From a virus: a stretch of DNA of 27,285 nt. The notes below the pieces were generated by a model that searched no databases, was not told the origin of the DNA, and saw only the letters and a program-made list of their open reading frames with translations. The DNA is taken from positions 1 to 27,285 of the IMG/VR virus record IMGVR_UViG_3300032331_001982; one strand, written 5' to 3'. Position numbers and translations under genes: made by a program. Below are positions 8,701 through 16,020 of the stretch, in pieces. Each line of letters begins with the position of its first letter. The first letter of the stretch is position 1.

Positions 8701-11700
8701 TAGAAACATCAGAAAATTCTGGTGGCAATATAATTGCTTTTTGTTCTGCAAATTTAAAGTCATCATAAACCTTACCTAAAAGGCTTTCAGCTTCATCAAT
8801 CATTTCTTGATTGCCTAGTTTCTTGCCTTCTTTTTTTAATGCAGATGCAGTCTTTATTGTTTCAAGAGTAGCATCATTAACTCCAGAATAATTAACCCAA
8901 GAATTTTGTCCTCTTGTCTCTGCTGATAATGCCCATTGAGCAAGTGGAGAAAACATTTTACTATGTTCAATCCATGCATTTTCTTCTCCATCTTTGCCAA
9001 ATTGATATCCTTCTACAGAGTGTCCATAATAATCATGTACTGCTCTGAATTTGTCGTTTGCAGTTAATCCTTCATTATCTTTTGTTTTGTTACCTAATTC
9101 AGTATGGTCATCACCGCCTTTATATACCCATAGATGATTGAAGTTGTGTACATCATCAAGCATTTCAAAGTTGTTCTCATAATTTCCCTCACCATTCTCA
9201 TGAAAAGTCACCTTTACAGGTAATGCATCATATTGCAGTTGAGTTTCTTTTATAAGTTGGTCATAAGATTTATGTACTAAGTCTTTATAATCCTTAATAT
9301 CATATTGTTTAAATATTTCTGGATGACTACTTTTATATTCAGAGTATATTCTTCTTTCTACATCTGTTTCTTTATATGTTGGGGAATTGACATCTTGCAA
9401 TTTAGGATATAACTTTGCAAGTTTTGTTTGCTGTACAGGGTCTGATGGCTTATACTTATGTGAAGTTACTTCTGGTAATCCTACAGATTCGTTATAACTA
9501 TTAGCAGCCTTTAATGAAGCATTAGTTTCAGGATTCTTTATTTTTGCTTTGGCTTCATTCCTTGCAGCAATCTGTTCGGACTCTGTTCTTTCTCTGCTTC
9601 CGATAGCATCTGTTCCGTTATACCGTACTTTTTCTGAATTAATTTTAACTTCTCCAGTTGTTCTTTCTTTTTCTGGTCTTCCATTTTTTTCTTCTTTAGA
9701 TTTTAAAGGTAATTCTTTTTCTTCTTGTATTTGAGATTTTGATTTAATTTGTTCGGGAATTCTTCCTGTTTCACTTAAATTCACTTCTTCTGGAACAAGA
9801 GATTTTACTAAATCTTTTCCTTTTGTTTCTACTGCTTTGTAAGGATTATCTTTTAATTTTTTAAATTCTGGATGATTATTTATGTTTGGGAAATAATCAG
9901 ATATATGATTAAATTCATTAAATATTCCAATAGGTTCTCCTTTTACAACATATGGATAACTTGAGTGGTCTGGAGCGTCAACATAAAATATACCTTTTCC
10001 CTCATTAACTAAATTTTTTCTTGTAGTATATATTTTAATTATCTTATTTCCCTTTTTGTCTGTAATATATTCAGGGGGCGCTATTTTAATTGCAGCAACT
10101 ATATCATGGTCTGCGGCATTATCTACTTCTGGTTCTGCCAAATGATTTGCTATATCCTCTAATGAAGCAACTGAATGTTGCTCTAAAAATTTATACCAAT
10201 CTCCTGTAGATTTTTTACCCCAAGAGTCTTTCATTATTGTACTCCAAAAACTTCCTCTCTTGTTAAATGATTCTTTATCTAAGGCAGTTTTTAATTGCTC
10301 TAAACTTGTTATTTCTTTTTTAGGTATTTTTTTGTTTTTACCTTCTATTCTTTTACCTTCTTTATCAAAAACTCCTATATTTAATTTTTTACCCGTATCA
10401 GTTCCATGCTCATTTAAAAAATATTCTCCAGATTTAAGTTGTTTACCACCTCTTACATCATTTAATTTGTTGTTTAGTTCTGTTAAAAATTCTTTTTCTG
10501 TTACTTTATTTTCTGTAACAGGTCTTATTAATTCAGCATATGCTGCTTCTTTAAAATTATTATTACCCCTGCTTCCTGTAGCTCTTGACATTCTGTATAC
10601 TAATGTAGCATCTTGGTCTGCTGCATTTTGAATCATTTCTCTTGCTGCTTTTATTGTTACAGATGCCCATCCTAATCCTGCTTCTCTTACCCCTTTTATA
10701 TAAGGGTAAAAAACACCGCCCATTAAATTAGATACTTTTACACCTGTTTTAGGATTATTATATTCCCCAACTTTAGTATGGTCAGACATAGTTACACTAT
10801 ATCGCTTCCCTATCATTGTGTTTTTATCTATAATATCATGGTCTTCCATATCTACACCTTCTTTTAGTGCAGATTTAGATTTTGGTTTTCTTCCTGTTGA
10901 GGGAAGTTCTTTTTCAAGTTTACCAGTAGCATTAAGATTTTTAGGTTCAAACAATTCCCCAGCATAATCTTTAGTTATATTGCTTAAATCTTGACCTTCT
11001 CTAATAGCTGTAGAAACATTATTTAAAAAATCAACTACATCTTTTGTATTCTTAACATCTTCAAATGGTATAAATTTACCTCCAGTTAATTTAGATACAA
11101 ATTCATTAATAATAGTAGCTATTTTTTCTAATGTAGATGGTTTTAAATTAGCAGCATTATCAGCTAATCCTGCGGTTAATTCCGCTAAATATTCTTCATG
11201 AGTATCGCCTTTTGATGCATAATGTTCTGTATCTGAAAATGCACTTAATCTTGCATTTGTTTCAGCACTTAATATTTTAGATATTCTATCTCTAAATGAT
11301 TGGAATAAAGCCTTATTTTCTCCAAATGATTTTAATAATACAGCATGAGTAACCTCATGAGCTATTGTTCTACCATTAGCCTTATCTAAATTTATATCTA
11401 TTCTAAAACCGCTAGTAGAACCATCTGGATTTAATATTTGACTAAAATTACCTGCACTGCTTTCTTTTCCTTTTACTTTATTCATTACATCATTAAAATC
11501 TTTTTCATTTTCGTGCAAATGAATGTCCATGTTAGGGAAAATAGACTTCAATGTTTTAATTGCTTTCCTTGCCTGTTCTATTACTTTAATCTTTAACTTA
11601 TTATCTTTATTTTTTTCTGCAAGTTCATTCAATGATTTTTCATCACTTGATTTAGTTCCTTTATTCTCTAATTCTTTTAATAATTCTTCTGATGTTTTAG

Positions 11701-14700
11701 GTTTACCTTCTTCTATTGTTTCTATTTTAGTTTCTCCTTTACTTTCTCCTTCAGGAACATTTTCTTCTATGTGTTCTGCAACAAATTTAGCTGCTTTACC
11801 TTTTGCCCCTTTTGCTACCTTACCTCTTTTTTTAGTTTTTAGTTCTTTATTAACAGCTTCTACTATTTTATTTTGTTTTTCTGTTCTTTCTGGTTCGGGA
11901 ACTTTTAGTGCATCATGGTAATCATTTGCAAGACTTTCATCTGTTACATTTTCCCTAGCACCATATTCTGCATTCTTTTTTAGATTATCAAATTGTTCAT
12001 CTGATAGGTTTTTTAGTTTAGATTGAGTATTTTCTCTTTCTTTTTGTTCGGGAAGTTCTGCTTTTTTTTCTAACAAAGGAGTAATTAGCTTATCATACTT
12101 ATCATAAATTTCATCAAATGCTTTTACATCTTCTTCATTAGTAAGTTTACTTCTATCTACTTTACCATCTACTATATACTTTTCTGCATTTGGTATTCTA
12201 TTTTTAAGTTCTGCTTGTTCTTCTGCTCTTAGTTTTTCTACTTCTGGTTGTTTGGGAAGTTCTGCTTCTGCTTTCTTAGGCTTTTCTATTGGAACTTCTA
12301 TCTTATCTTCTTTTACTACATCTTCATATACACTATCAAATGCTTCATCTGGAATTTCCCCAACAGTCTCAAGACTTAGTTGTATTCCTAAGTCTAATGC
12401 TTTTTCTGGGTCTGTTATAGTTACCTTATGTCCATCTTTTGTTTCAAATGTAGCTGACTTAACATTTCCATTCTCATCTAATTCTACTGGAGATTCTCCT
12501 TCTGGAACTTTTAAATCTCTATCAGTTATCGCTTTTTCCCCGACAATAATAGGTTCTTTTCCTTCTGATTCTATAACATAATTACCATCTTTAACTTTTA
12601 ACGTACCTTCTCCTGTTGTTCCATCTGCGAGGGTAACTGTTGCTGTACTTCCTTCTGATTGTTCAAGGGCTGGCTTAATTGTGATTTTTTGTTTAGCTGC
12701 AAGAGTACCTTCAACTGGCTTTCTTTCGGTAGTTTTGACAGTTTCAGTCTTTGTGATATTTTCATGGTTTTGTAATTTTAATATTAAAGGTTCTATTAAA
12801 TTAGCCGAATCTGGATTATCAGCTAATGTATTATAAAGTATATCTTCTGCTTCTTTAATTTCTCCTTCATTAATACTTTCATTTTTACTTATTCTATCTA
12901 CTATAGATTGTGTTTTATCTAATTGCTCTTGAGGAATTATTTCTTCTATTTTTTTCTCTTGTTTGGGAAGTTCTGTTTCTGTTGGTTTTACTCCTAAATT
13001 AGATAATTCTTCTTCTGTAAATTTAATTTCTTCGCCTTCTACTTTAGCCCCTTCTGCTACATTATAATCTTTTAAATCTTCAGCTTTATCTTTATTATCT
13101 AATATATTCTTTTGTTGTGTATTATATTCTTCTGCTTTTTCTACATATTTTTGAGATATATTAGGGTCAGATATATCTTGAGCCTTTCTCATCAATATAT
13201 CTTTTTTCATTCCTGCTGACAAATATTTTTGTTTTTGTTCAGTAGTTATATCAATACCAGATTCATTTAAATCATTTGTAATTGTAGTTGCTAATTTTAA
13301 ATTATTTAGCATTTCTTCTTTTTGTTCTGCAATTTTAGGATTTACTAACGCTTCGTCATTTATTAATTTTTCATATTTTGCTGGGTCATTTGCGATTTCC
13401 CATAACACCTTATGATTAGCCTTGCTACTACCTGTGCCTGCTGTTTCTAATAAAGCAAGTACTGGAGTTGTTAAGAATGTAGTTTTAGCCCCATTAACTG
13501 CATCATAAGCTAATTCTGTATATGATTTATCTTGATTTGTTGCACCAAATGCTTTATCAATAGCTTCATGATATAATTCAAACGCAGTCATAACTGCTGT
13601 AGTATTTGCATTTTTACCTAATAATGAAGTTGCTTTTGTAGTAAGTCCTTTTAATTTTGATATGGCTTCATTTTGAGTTATTTTATTATCTAGTAAATTA
13701 TTTATTATTACCTGAGTATCTTTTTTGAATGCACTTGAAAATGCCTTACCAATGGCTTTAGTTGGTAATAATTCGCCTAATAAAGCATCTCCTGCTGTTG
13801 CTGCAAGTGTATATCCTACTTGTTTTTCTACATTACCTGGGAATAATTCAATAGCTTTATCTCTATTATTACCTTCAAATGCAATTATAGAATTTATATA
13901 ATGCCCTCCTTCAACTCCTTTTAATACTTCTCCACCTAATATCAATGGAATTGTAAATCCAACAATATGTCCTGTGGCAGCAGAAATTGCATGAGTGCCT
14001 TTTAAATCTAAATTTACATTTGTTGCATTTTTAGATAATATATTATACAATCTTTGATTATCATTCATGCCATAACTCATCATTGGTAATCCTTCTATAG
14101 TTCTAGCACTTTTACCCATTTGCACATTAAATTCATCTAATGCATTTTCTAATACTCCTGCTGTTTTTATTTTTGCTTCGGGTATAATACCTCCAAATGG
14201 TATTCTTCCTATTCCTCTATATACTGACATTAATATACCAATATCACTTCTTATACTTTTCTCATAATCTTGAACGTCTGTATCAGATAATTTACCTTGC
14301 TGCTTTAATCTTTGTACTACATTATCTACTTGGTCTTGTGTGGGAATATTTACTAGCCAATTTGTTTCTCCCATATCTTCTAACCCCTGAGATATTATAG
14401 TTGAAATTCTAGTTTCATTTGCTTCAGGATATTTAAATCTAAATCCTTTTTTTGTCTCATTGTAAACTCTTGCTAAATCTGGATTAGTTTTAGCTGCTTC
14501 TATTACATCTGGATTATCTAGAAATGATTTAATAATATTACCTTTCATTGCTTCAGGTATTTGTCCACCCAATTGTTCTATTTGTTTTGCAACTAAAGGT
14601 GTTTGTAAAGACTGATAGTTTATCGCGGCTTTTTCAAAATCATCTTGAGTCCATTCGTTACCATTATTATAAACTGGAGGTTCGCCAGGAGATGTTTCTA

Positions 14701-16018
14701 CCTTACCTAATGCATCATTTAATCCTACCTTTTTAGCATAAATGTCATAAGCTGTTTTTATTGCAGGATTACTTAAATCTAATTTTGATGCAATTGAATT
14801 TAAATCAAAGCTATCTAAATCTGCATCACTTGTATATTTAGGATAATCTATTGTCCCGTCTTCCCTTACACCATACTTAATAACATCTTCTTGTGTATTA
14901 GGATGTTTTAAATCTAAATCTGTATCATTTAATTTGTTTTGTAAAAATTCCTTTGCATCTTTATCATCATAATTTTTATAAACTAAAGCGTCAATATGTT
15001 CATCTATTAATCCTAATGCTTTTTTTGTGTCTTCTTTCTCAACTCCTAATCTATCAACTCCTATATGTTTTTTAACATTATTTTTTATATTGTTACTGTA
15101 ATCTTCTACTTCTTGCAATCCTTCAGCTCCTTTAGAAAATTTATTTTGAGCGTTTTCTGTATATAAATAATCATTTACTTCTCCTTTTGTATTTCCTGTA
15201 TTTTTTTCAATTAAATTACCAATTTTGTATTGTGCTAAATATCCTAAATAAGCAGGATAGTCTTTTTCTCTTGTTACAGAAAGTATTTTTGGTAGGGAAT
15301 ATTTCCCCTCAGGCAATCCGTATTTTTTAGGGTCAAATTCTATTGCCCTTTTTGTTATATTTTCCCCCCAAGGAAAATCGTACAATTCTTTATTTAAATC
15401 TTTTTGAGTTTTCTCATCAGCATTTGTCGCCTTTAATTCAAAGTCTATTTTATCTAATTCTTTTTGAGCTTCTGCTGCTCCTACGATGTTTTCACTTGCT
15501 AGCGCATCTGCATATTTTTTTTGTGCTTTTGTTTTGTCAGAAATTAAGGATATAGGGTTGTTTTCTAATTTAACATTTTCCGTTTCCCCTATTATTATTT
15601 CTGCTTTTGGTCTAGGTTTTTTTTCTGTCAATTGTGAGGGAGAAGCTAAATCTGATTGTGTAGGGGAAGTTCCATCTTCCTCTTGAACACCAATTTTTGT
15701 AATCTGACCATCGTTTTTTTTTTGAGATAACGATTGTACAAATTCGTTTTTGCTTCCTATGTTATCTGCGGTATATCCTTCTTTTATAAGATTATCATAG
15801 AATTTATTTGCTTTTGCATTATCTGACATTGCTTTTGCAAATTCTTCTTTACTTCCCAAATTTCCAGTAGTATATCCATCAGAAATTAAATTGTCGTACA
15901 ATTTATGTGCCTTGGGAGGTTGTGGTTTTTGGTCTTGAGTAGTTTGTTCTGTTTGTTCCGTTTGTTCTATTTGGTCTACTTGTTGACCTTCTTCCATATT
16001 TTCAATTTGCTCTGCCAT
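5720..16018 (-). CDS. Giant polyvalent virion protein, probable DNA-ejection protein
   Basis: At 3432 residues this gene fills more than a third of the window. Order of parts: acidic Glu/Gln/Thr-rich N-terminus (1-35); two 28-residue repeats (39-98); a hydrophobic, Gly/Ala-rich zone (about 680-865); a long charged region with repeated ELPKQ, ELPEQ and VPEQ linkers (about 1000-1500); a zincin motif HEVTH (1554-1558); an unnamed domain with YPYIKGVREAGLGWAS (about 1735-2085); a His-rich domain with AVHDYYGH (about 2185-2432); coiled coils; and a C-terminal region with membrane-like stretches (about 3080-3160, LPIVKVPTNYVAEASSYVPL and AIGTAIFFLGYMNP). Several enzyme modules in one virion-carried chain is the hallmark of phage polyvalent proteins, which are injected with the DNA. 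No polymerase motif (DxDGD) was seen. It follows two smaller ejection-type genes. The exact role of each module is not known. Confidence 0.85.
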   Translation of the reverse strand: MAEQIENMEEGQQVDQIEQTEQTEQTTQDQKPQPPKAHKLYDNLISDGYTTGNLGSKEEFAKAMSDNAKANKFYDNLIKEGYTADNIGSKNEFVQSLSQKKNDGQITKIGVQEEDGTSPTQSDLASPSQLTEKKPRPKAEIIIGETENVKLENNPISLISDKTKAQKKYADALASENIVGAAEAQKELDKIDFELKATNADEKTQKDLNKELYDFPWGENITKRAIEFDPKKYGLPEGKYSLPKILSVTREKDYPAYLGYLAQYKIGNLIEKNTGNTKGEVNDYLYTENAQNKFSKGAEGLQEVEDYSNNIKNNVKKHIGVDRLGVEKEDTKKALGLIDEHIDALVYKNYDDKDAKEFLQNKLNDTDLDLKHPNTQEDVIKYGVREDGTIDYPKYTSDADLDSFDLNSIASKLDLSNPAIKTAYDIYAKKVGLNDALGKVETSPGEPPVYNNGNEWTQDDFEKAAINYQSLQTPLVAKQIEQLGGQIPEAMKGNIIKSFLDNPDVIEAAKTNPDLARVYNETKKGFRFKYPEANETRISTIISQGLEDMGETNWLVNIPTQDQVDNVVQRLKQQGKLSDTDVQDYEKSIRSDIGILMSVYRGIGRIPFGGIIPEAKIKTAGVLENALDEFNVQMGKSARTIEGLPMMSYGMNDNQRLYNILSKNATNVNLDLKGTHAISAATGHIVGFTIPLILGGEVLKGVEGGHYINSIIAFEGNNRDKAIELFPGNVEKQVGYTLAATAGDALLGELLPTKAIGKAFSSAFKKDTQVIINNLLDNKITQNEAISKLKGLTTKATSLLGKNANTTAVMTAFELYHEAIDKAFGATNQDKSYTELAYDAVNGAKTTFLTTPVLALLETAGTGSSKANHKVLWEIANDPAKYEKLINDEALVNPKIAEQKEEMLNNLKLATTITNDLNESGIDITTEQKQKYLSAGMKKDILMRKAQDISDPNISQKYVEKAEEYNTQQKNILDNKDKAEDLKDYNVAEGAKVEGEEIKFTEEELSNLGVKPTETELPKQEKKIEEIIPQEQLDKTQSIVDRISKNESINEGEIKEAEDILYNTLADNPDSANLIEPLILKLQNHENITKTETVKTTERKPVEGTLAAKQKITIKPALEQSEGSTATVTLADGTTGEGTLKVKDGNYVIESEGKEPIIVGEKAITDRDLKVPEGESPVELDENGNVKSATFETKDGHKVTITDPEKALDLGIQLSLETVGEIPDEAFDSVYEDVVKEDKIEVPIEKPKKAEAELPKQPEVEKLRAEEQAELKNRIPNAEKYIVDGKVDRSKLTNEEDVKAFDEIYDKYDKLITPLLEKKAELPEQKERENTQSKLKNLSDEQFDNLKKNAEYGARENVTDESLANDYHDALKVPEPERTEKQNKIVEAVNKELKTKKRGKVAKGAKGKAAKFVAEHIEENVPEGESKGETKIETIEEGKPKTSEELLKELENKGTKSSDEKSLNELAEKNKDNKLKIKVIEQARKAIKTLKSIFPNMDIHLHENEKDFNDVMNKVKGKESSAGNFSQILNPDGSTSGFRIDINLDKANGRTIAHEVTHAVLLKSFGENKALFQSFRDRISKILSAETNARLSAFSDTEHYASKGDTHEEYLAELTAGLADNAANLKPSTLEKIATIINEFVSKLTGGKFIPFEDVKNTKDVVDFLNNVSTAIREGQDLSNITKDYAGELFEPKNLNATGKLEKELPSTGRKPKSKSALKEGVDMEDHDIIDKNTMIGKRYSVTMSDHTKVGEYNNPKTGVKVSNLMGGVFYPYIKGVREAGLGWASVTIKAAREMIQNAADQDATLVYRMSRATGSRGNNNFKEAAYAELIRPVTENKVTEKEFLTELNNKLNDVRGGKQLKSGEYFLNEHGTDTGKKLNIGVFDKEGKRIEGKNKKIPKKEITSLEQLKTALDKESFNKRGSFWSTIMKDSWGKKSTGDWYKFLEQHSVASLEDIANHLAEPEVDNAADHDIVAAIKIAPPEYITDKKGNKIIKIYTTRKNLVNEGKGIFYVDAPDHSSYPYVVKGEPIGIFNEFNHISDYFPNINNHPEFKKLKDNPYKAVETKGKDLVKSLVPEEVNLSETGRIPEQIKSKSQIQEEKELPLKSKEEKNGRPEKERTTGEVKINSEKVRYNGTDAIGSRERTESEQIAARNEAKAKIKNPETNASLKAANSYNESVGLPEVTSHKYKPSDPVQQTKLAKLYPKLQDVNSPTYKETDVERRIYSEYKSSHPEIFKQYDIKDYKDLVHKSYDQLIKETQLQYDALPVKVTFHENGEGNYENNFEMLDDVHNFNHLWVYKGGDDHTELGNKTKDNEGLTANDKFRAVHDYYGHSVEGYQFGKDGEENAWIEHSKMFSPLAQWALSAETRGQNSWVNYSGVNDATLETIKTASALKKEGKKLGNQEMIDEAESLLGKVYDDFKFAEQKAIILPPEFSDVSKFHTTKISKVPEQLQKGTGETKAEITSKSQMPIDKKISDMKDILKEYVDEGKSLEEIKDILKDEFGDYYKDVEEIVDQAHQEMTTTSIKNAVTERERGERGLAEVEVEAKRSFGKVFDTANEMIANNDINGLTLAAEVVKNPRPLKAEESAVLLIDRMRISKEYNKKNAELLEAQEKGETDKADIIQSQMEALEDQMDLNDEAARKSGYEQGLGLAARRMLIAQDYSLVTQMNILKAANGGAEVPKEYQEKLKDLVTKLEEANKKLEKLEKAQAGTKKQSELAKTRVVVRTPEELAKAKENVKNKILDKWGKTLARMKERTNIGGKSQIVSKAAEVPMTPEKQSQIESIVKDVNDMVKLYAETGETKLSKIIDNIHQDLVGDIPDLTKSDVEDIVLGKYDTEKVKTPLTREKMQAQADVRKVKTQIDYLKQDLKNKQRNPLEKGMDYLHGWHRFAILSGLPSAGKIGSAALSRGLVTRMENVVGQALSLIPGVRGISKKAAREGRLSPSAEARAFRTWFEKMTHDDVREVMATGMSSIDYIYGKKEPKASKVPEWMEFFGRMHSAIKLLPKQAEFFRSLEMRTEQALKEGRDIEDPMVHEELGAAAYNDALRAIFMQDNVVTNLYSNLVKKLDKEHPALASALKFALPIVKVPTNYVAEASSYVPLIAGYKALSTLAKGGMKGMTGEQADYFMRAMKKGAIGTAIFFLGYMNPQAIGGYYTGKRKKDELEAGEIELFGTKLPHFMMHTPLLEMLQIGSTMRRAYDAKIGKGEEAIKYGEGIPAVFKGLSKQVPFLGTGERISRAMENKGDYMDEYLSSLGQSIIEPQLMQNLADWTDRQEGEEVKRKTSGLGEKLVEGIPLWRKTLKEDKSKLSNKEYEAYSNITEKGLNIPEINKKDSYRVKYDDKHPDKIMSEKEYDEFVPLVKEYAKKEYNHFYSANSSDINKLQKMIDAVPETPKEKSELNRLKEKLQNKIDAAHNKAISKAKIKLHLK
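6540..6780 (-). other. C-terminal membrane-interacting zone of the giant protein
   Basis: Residues about 3080-3160 hold two hydrophobic stretches, one around LPIVKVPTNYVAEASSYVPL and one around AIGTAIFFLGYMNPQAIGGYY, followed directly by the basic cluster TGKRKKDE. A Pro-Thr-Asn-rich hydrophobic segment like the first recurs near the C-terminus of many phage polyvalent ejection proteins. I infer that it inserts in or crosses the host membrane during DNA entry. Confidence 0.45.
8723..9466 (-). other. His-rich 'AVHDYYGH...ETRGQNSWVN' domain in the giant protein
   Basis: Residues about 2185-2432 form a compact conserved-looking domain. Motifs in order: a Tyr/Leu/Ile helix with KETQLQYDALP; NFNHLWVYKGGDD; NDKFRAVHDYYGHSVEG (H2328 and H2332); GEENAWIEHSKMF; ALSAETRGQNSWVN; and a closing FAEQKAIILPPEF. 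I recognise this signature as one that recurs in phage polyvalent and virion proteins but cannot name a reaction. The invariant-looking His, Asp and Glu residues suggest a metal site. Confidence 0.55.
11175..11420 (-). other. Zincin-like metallopeptidase motif (HEVTH) in the giant protein
   Basis: HEVTH lies at 11345-11359 (residues 1554-1558) inside GRTIAHEVTHAVLLKSFG, a standard zinc-binding helix HExxH with Glu as catalytic base. Further on, THEEYLAELTAGLAD offers a Glu as third zinc ligand, as in gluzincins. Such domains in polyvalent proteins are thought to cut host proteins or process the virion protein itself. The substrate here is unknown. Confidence 0.7.
15714..15723 (-). repeat. A10 homopolymer inside the giant gene
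   Basis: Ten consecutive T on the plus strand give A10 in codons 99-102 (Gln-Lys-Lys-Asn), right after the second N-terminal repeat. Slippage by one base in either direction meets a stop within about 40 codons, leaving only the first ~140 residues. It is a candidate hot spot for replication or transcription slippage, or for assembly error. Confidence 0.9.
15725..15904 (-). repeat. Two tandem ~28-residue repeats at the N-terminus of the giant protein
   Basis: Residues 39-66 and 72-98 share the pattern K(L/F)YDNLI, Gly-Tyr-Thr, (L/I)GSK(E/N)EF and a closing hydrophobic helix. They follow a low-complexity Glu-Gln-Thr tail at 12-30. Their place at the extreme N-terminus suggests a docking module that anchors the giant protein in the virion. 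That role is inference. Confidence 0.8.
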
Positions 16019-16020
16019 AT

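Noticed and set aside
5720-16018. Giant protein as a crAss-like virion RNA polymerase
   Set aside because: No DxDGD or similar polymerase motif was seen. The recognisable modules are a zincin motif, a His-rich domain and membrane-like stretches.
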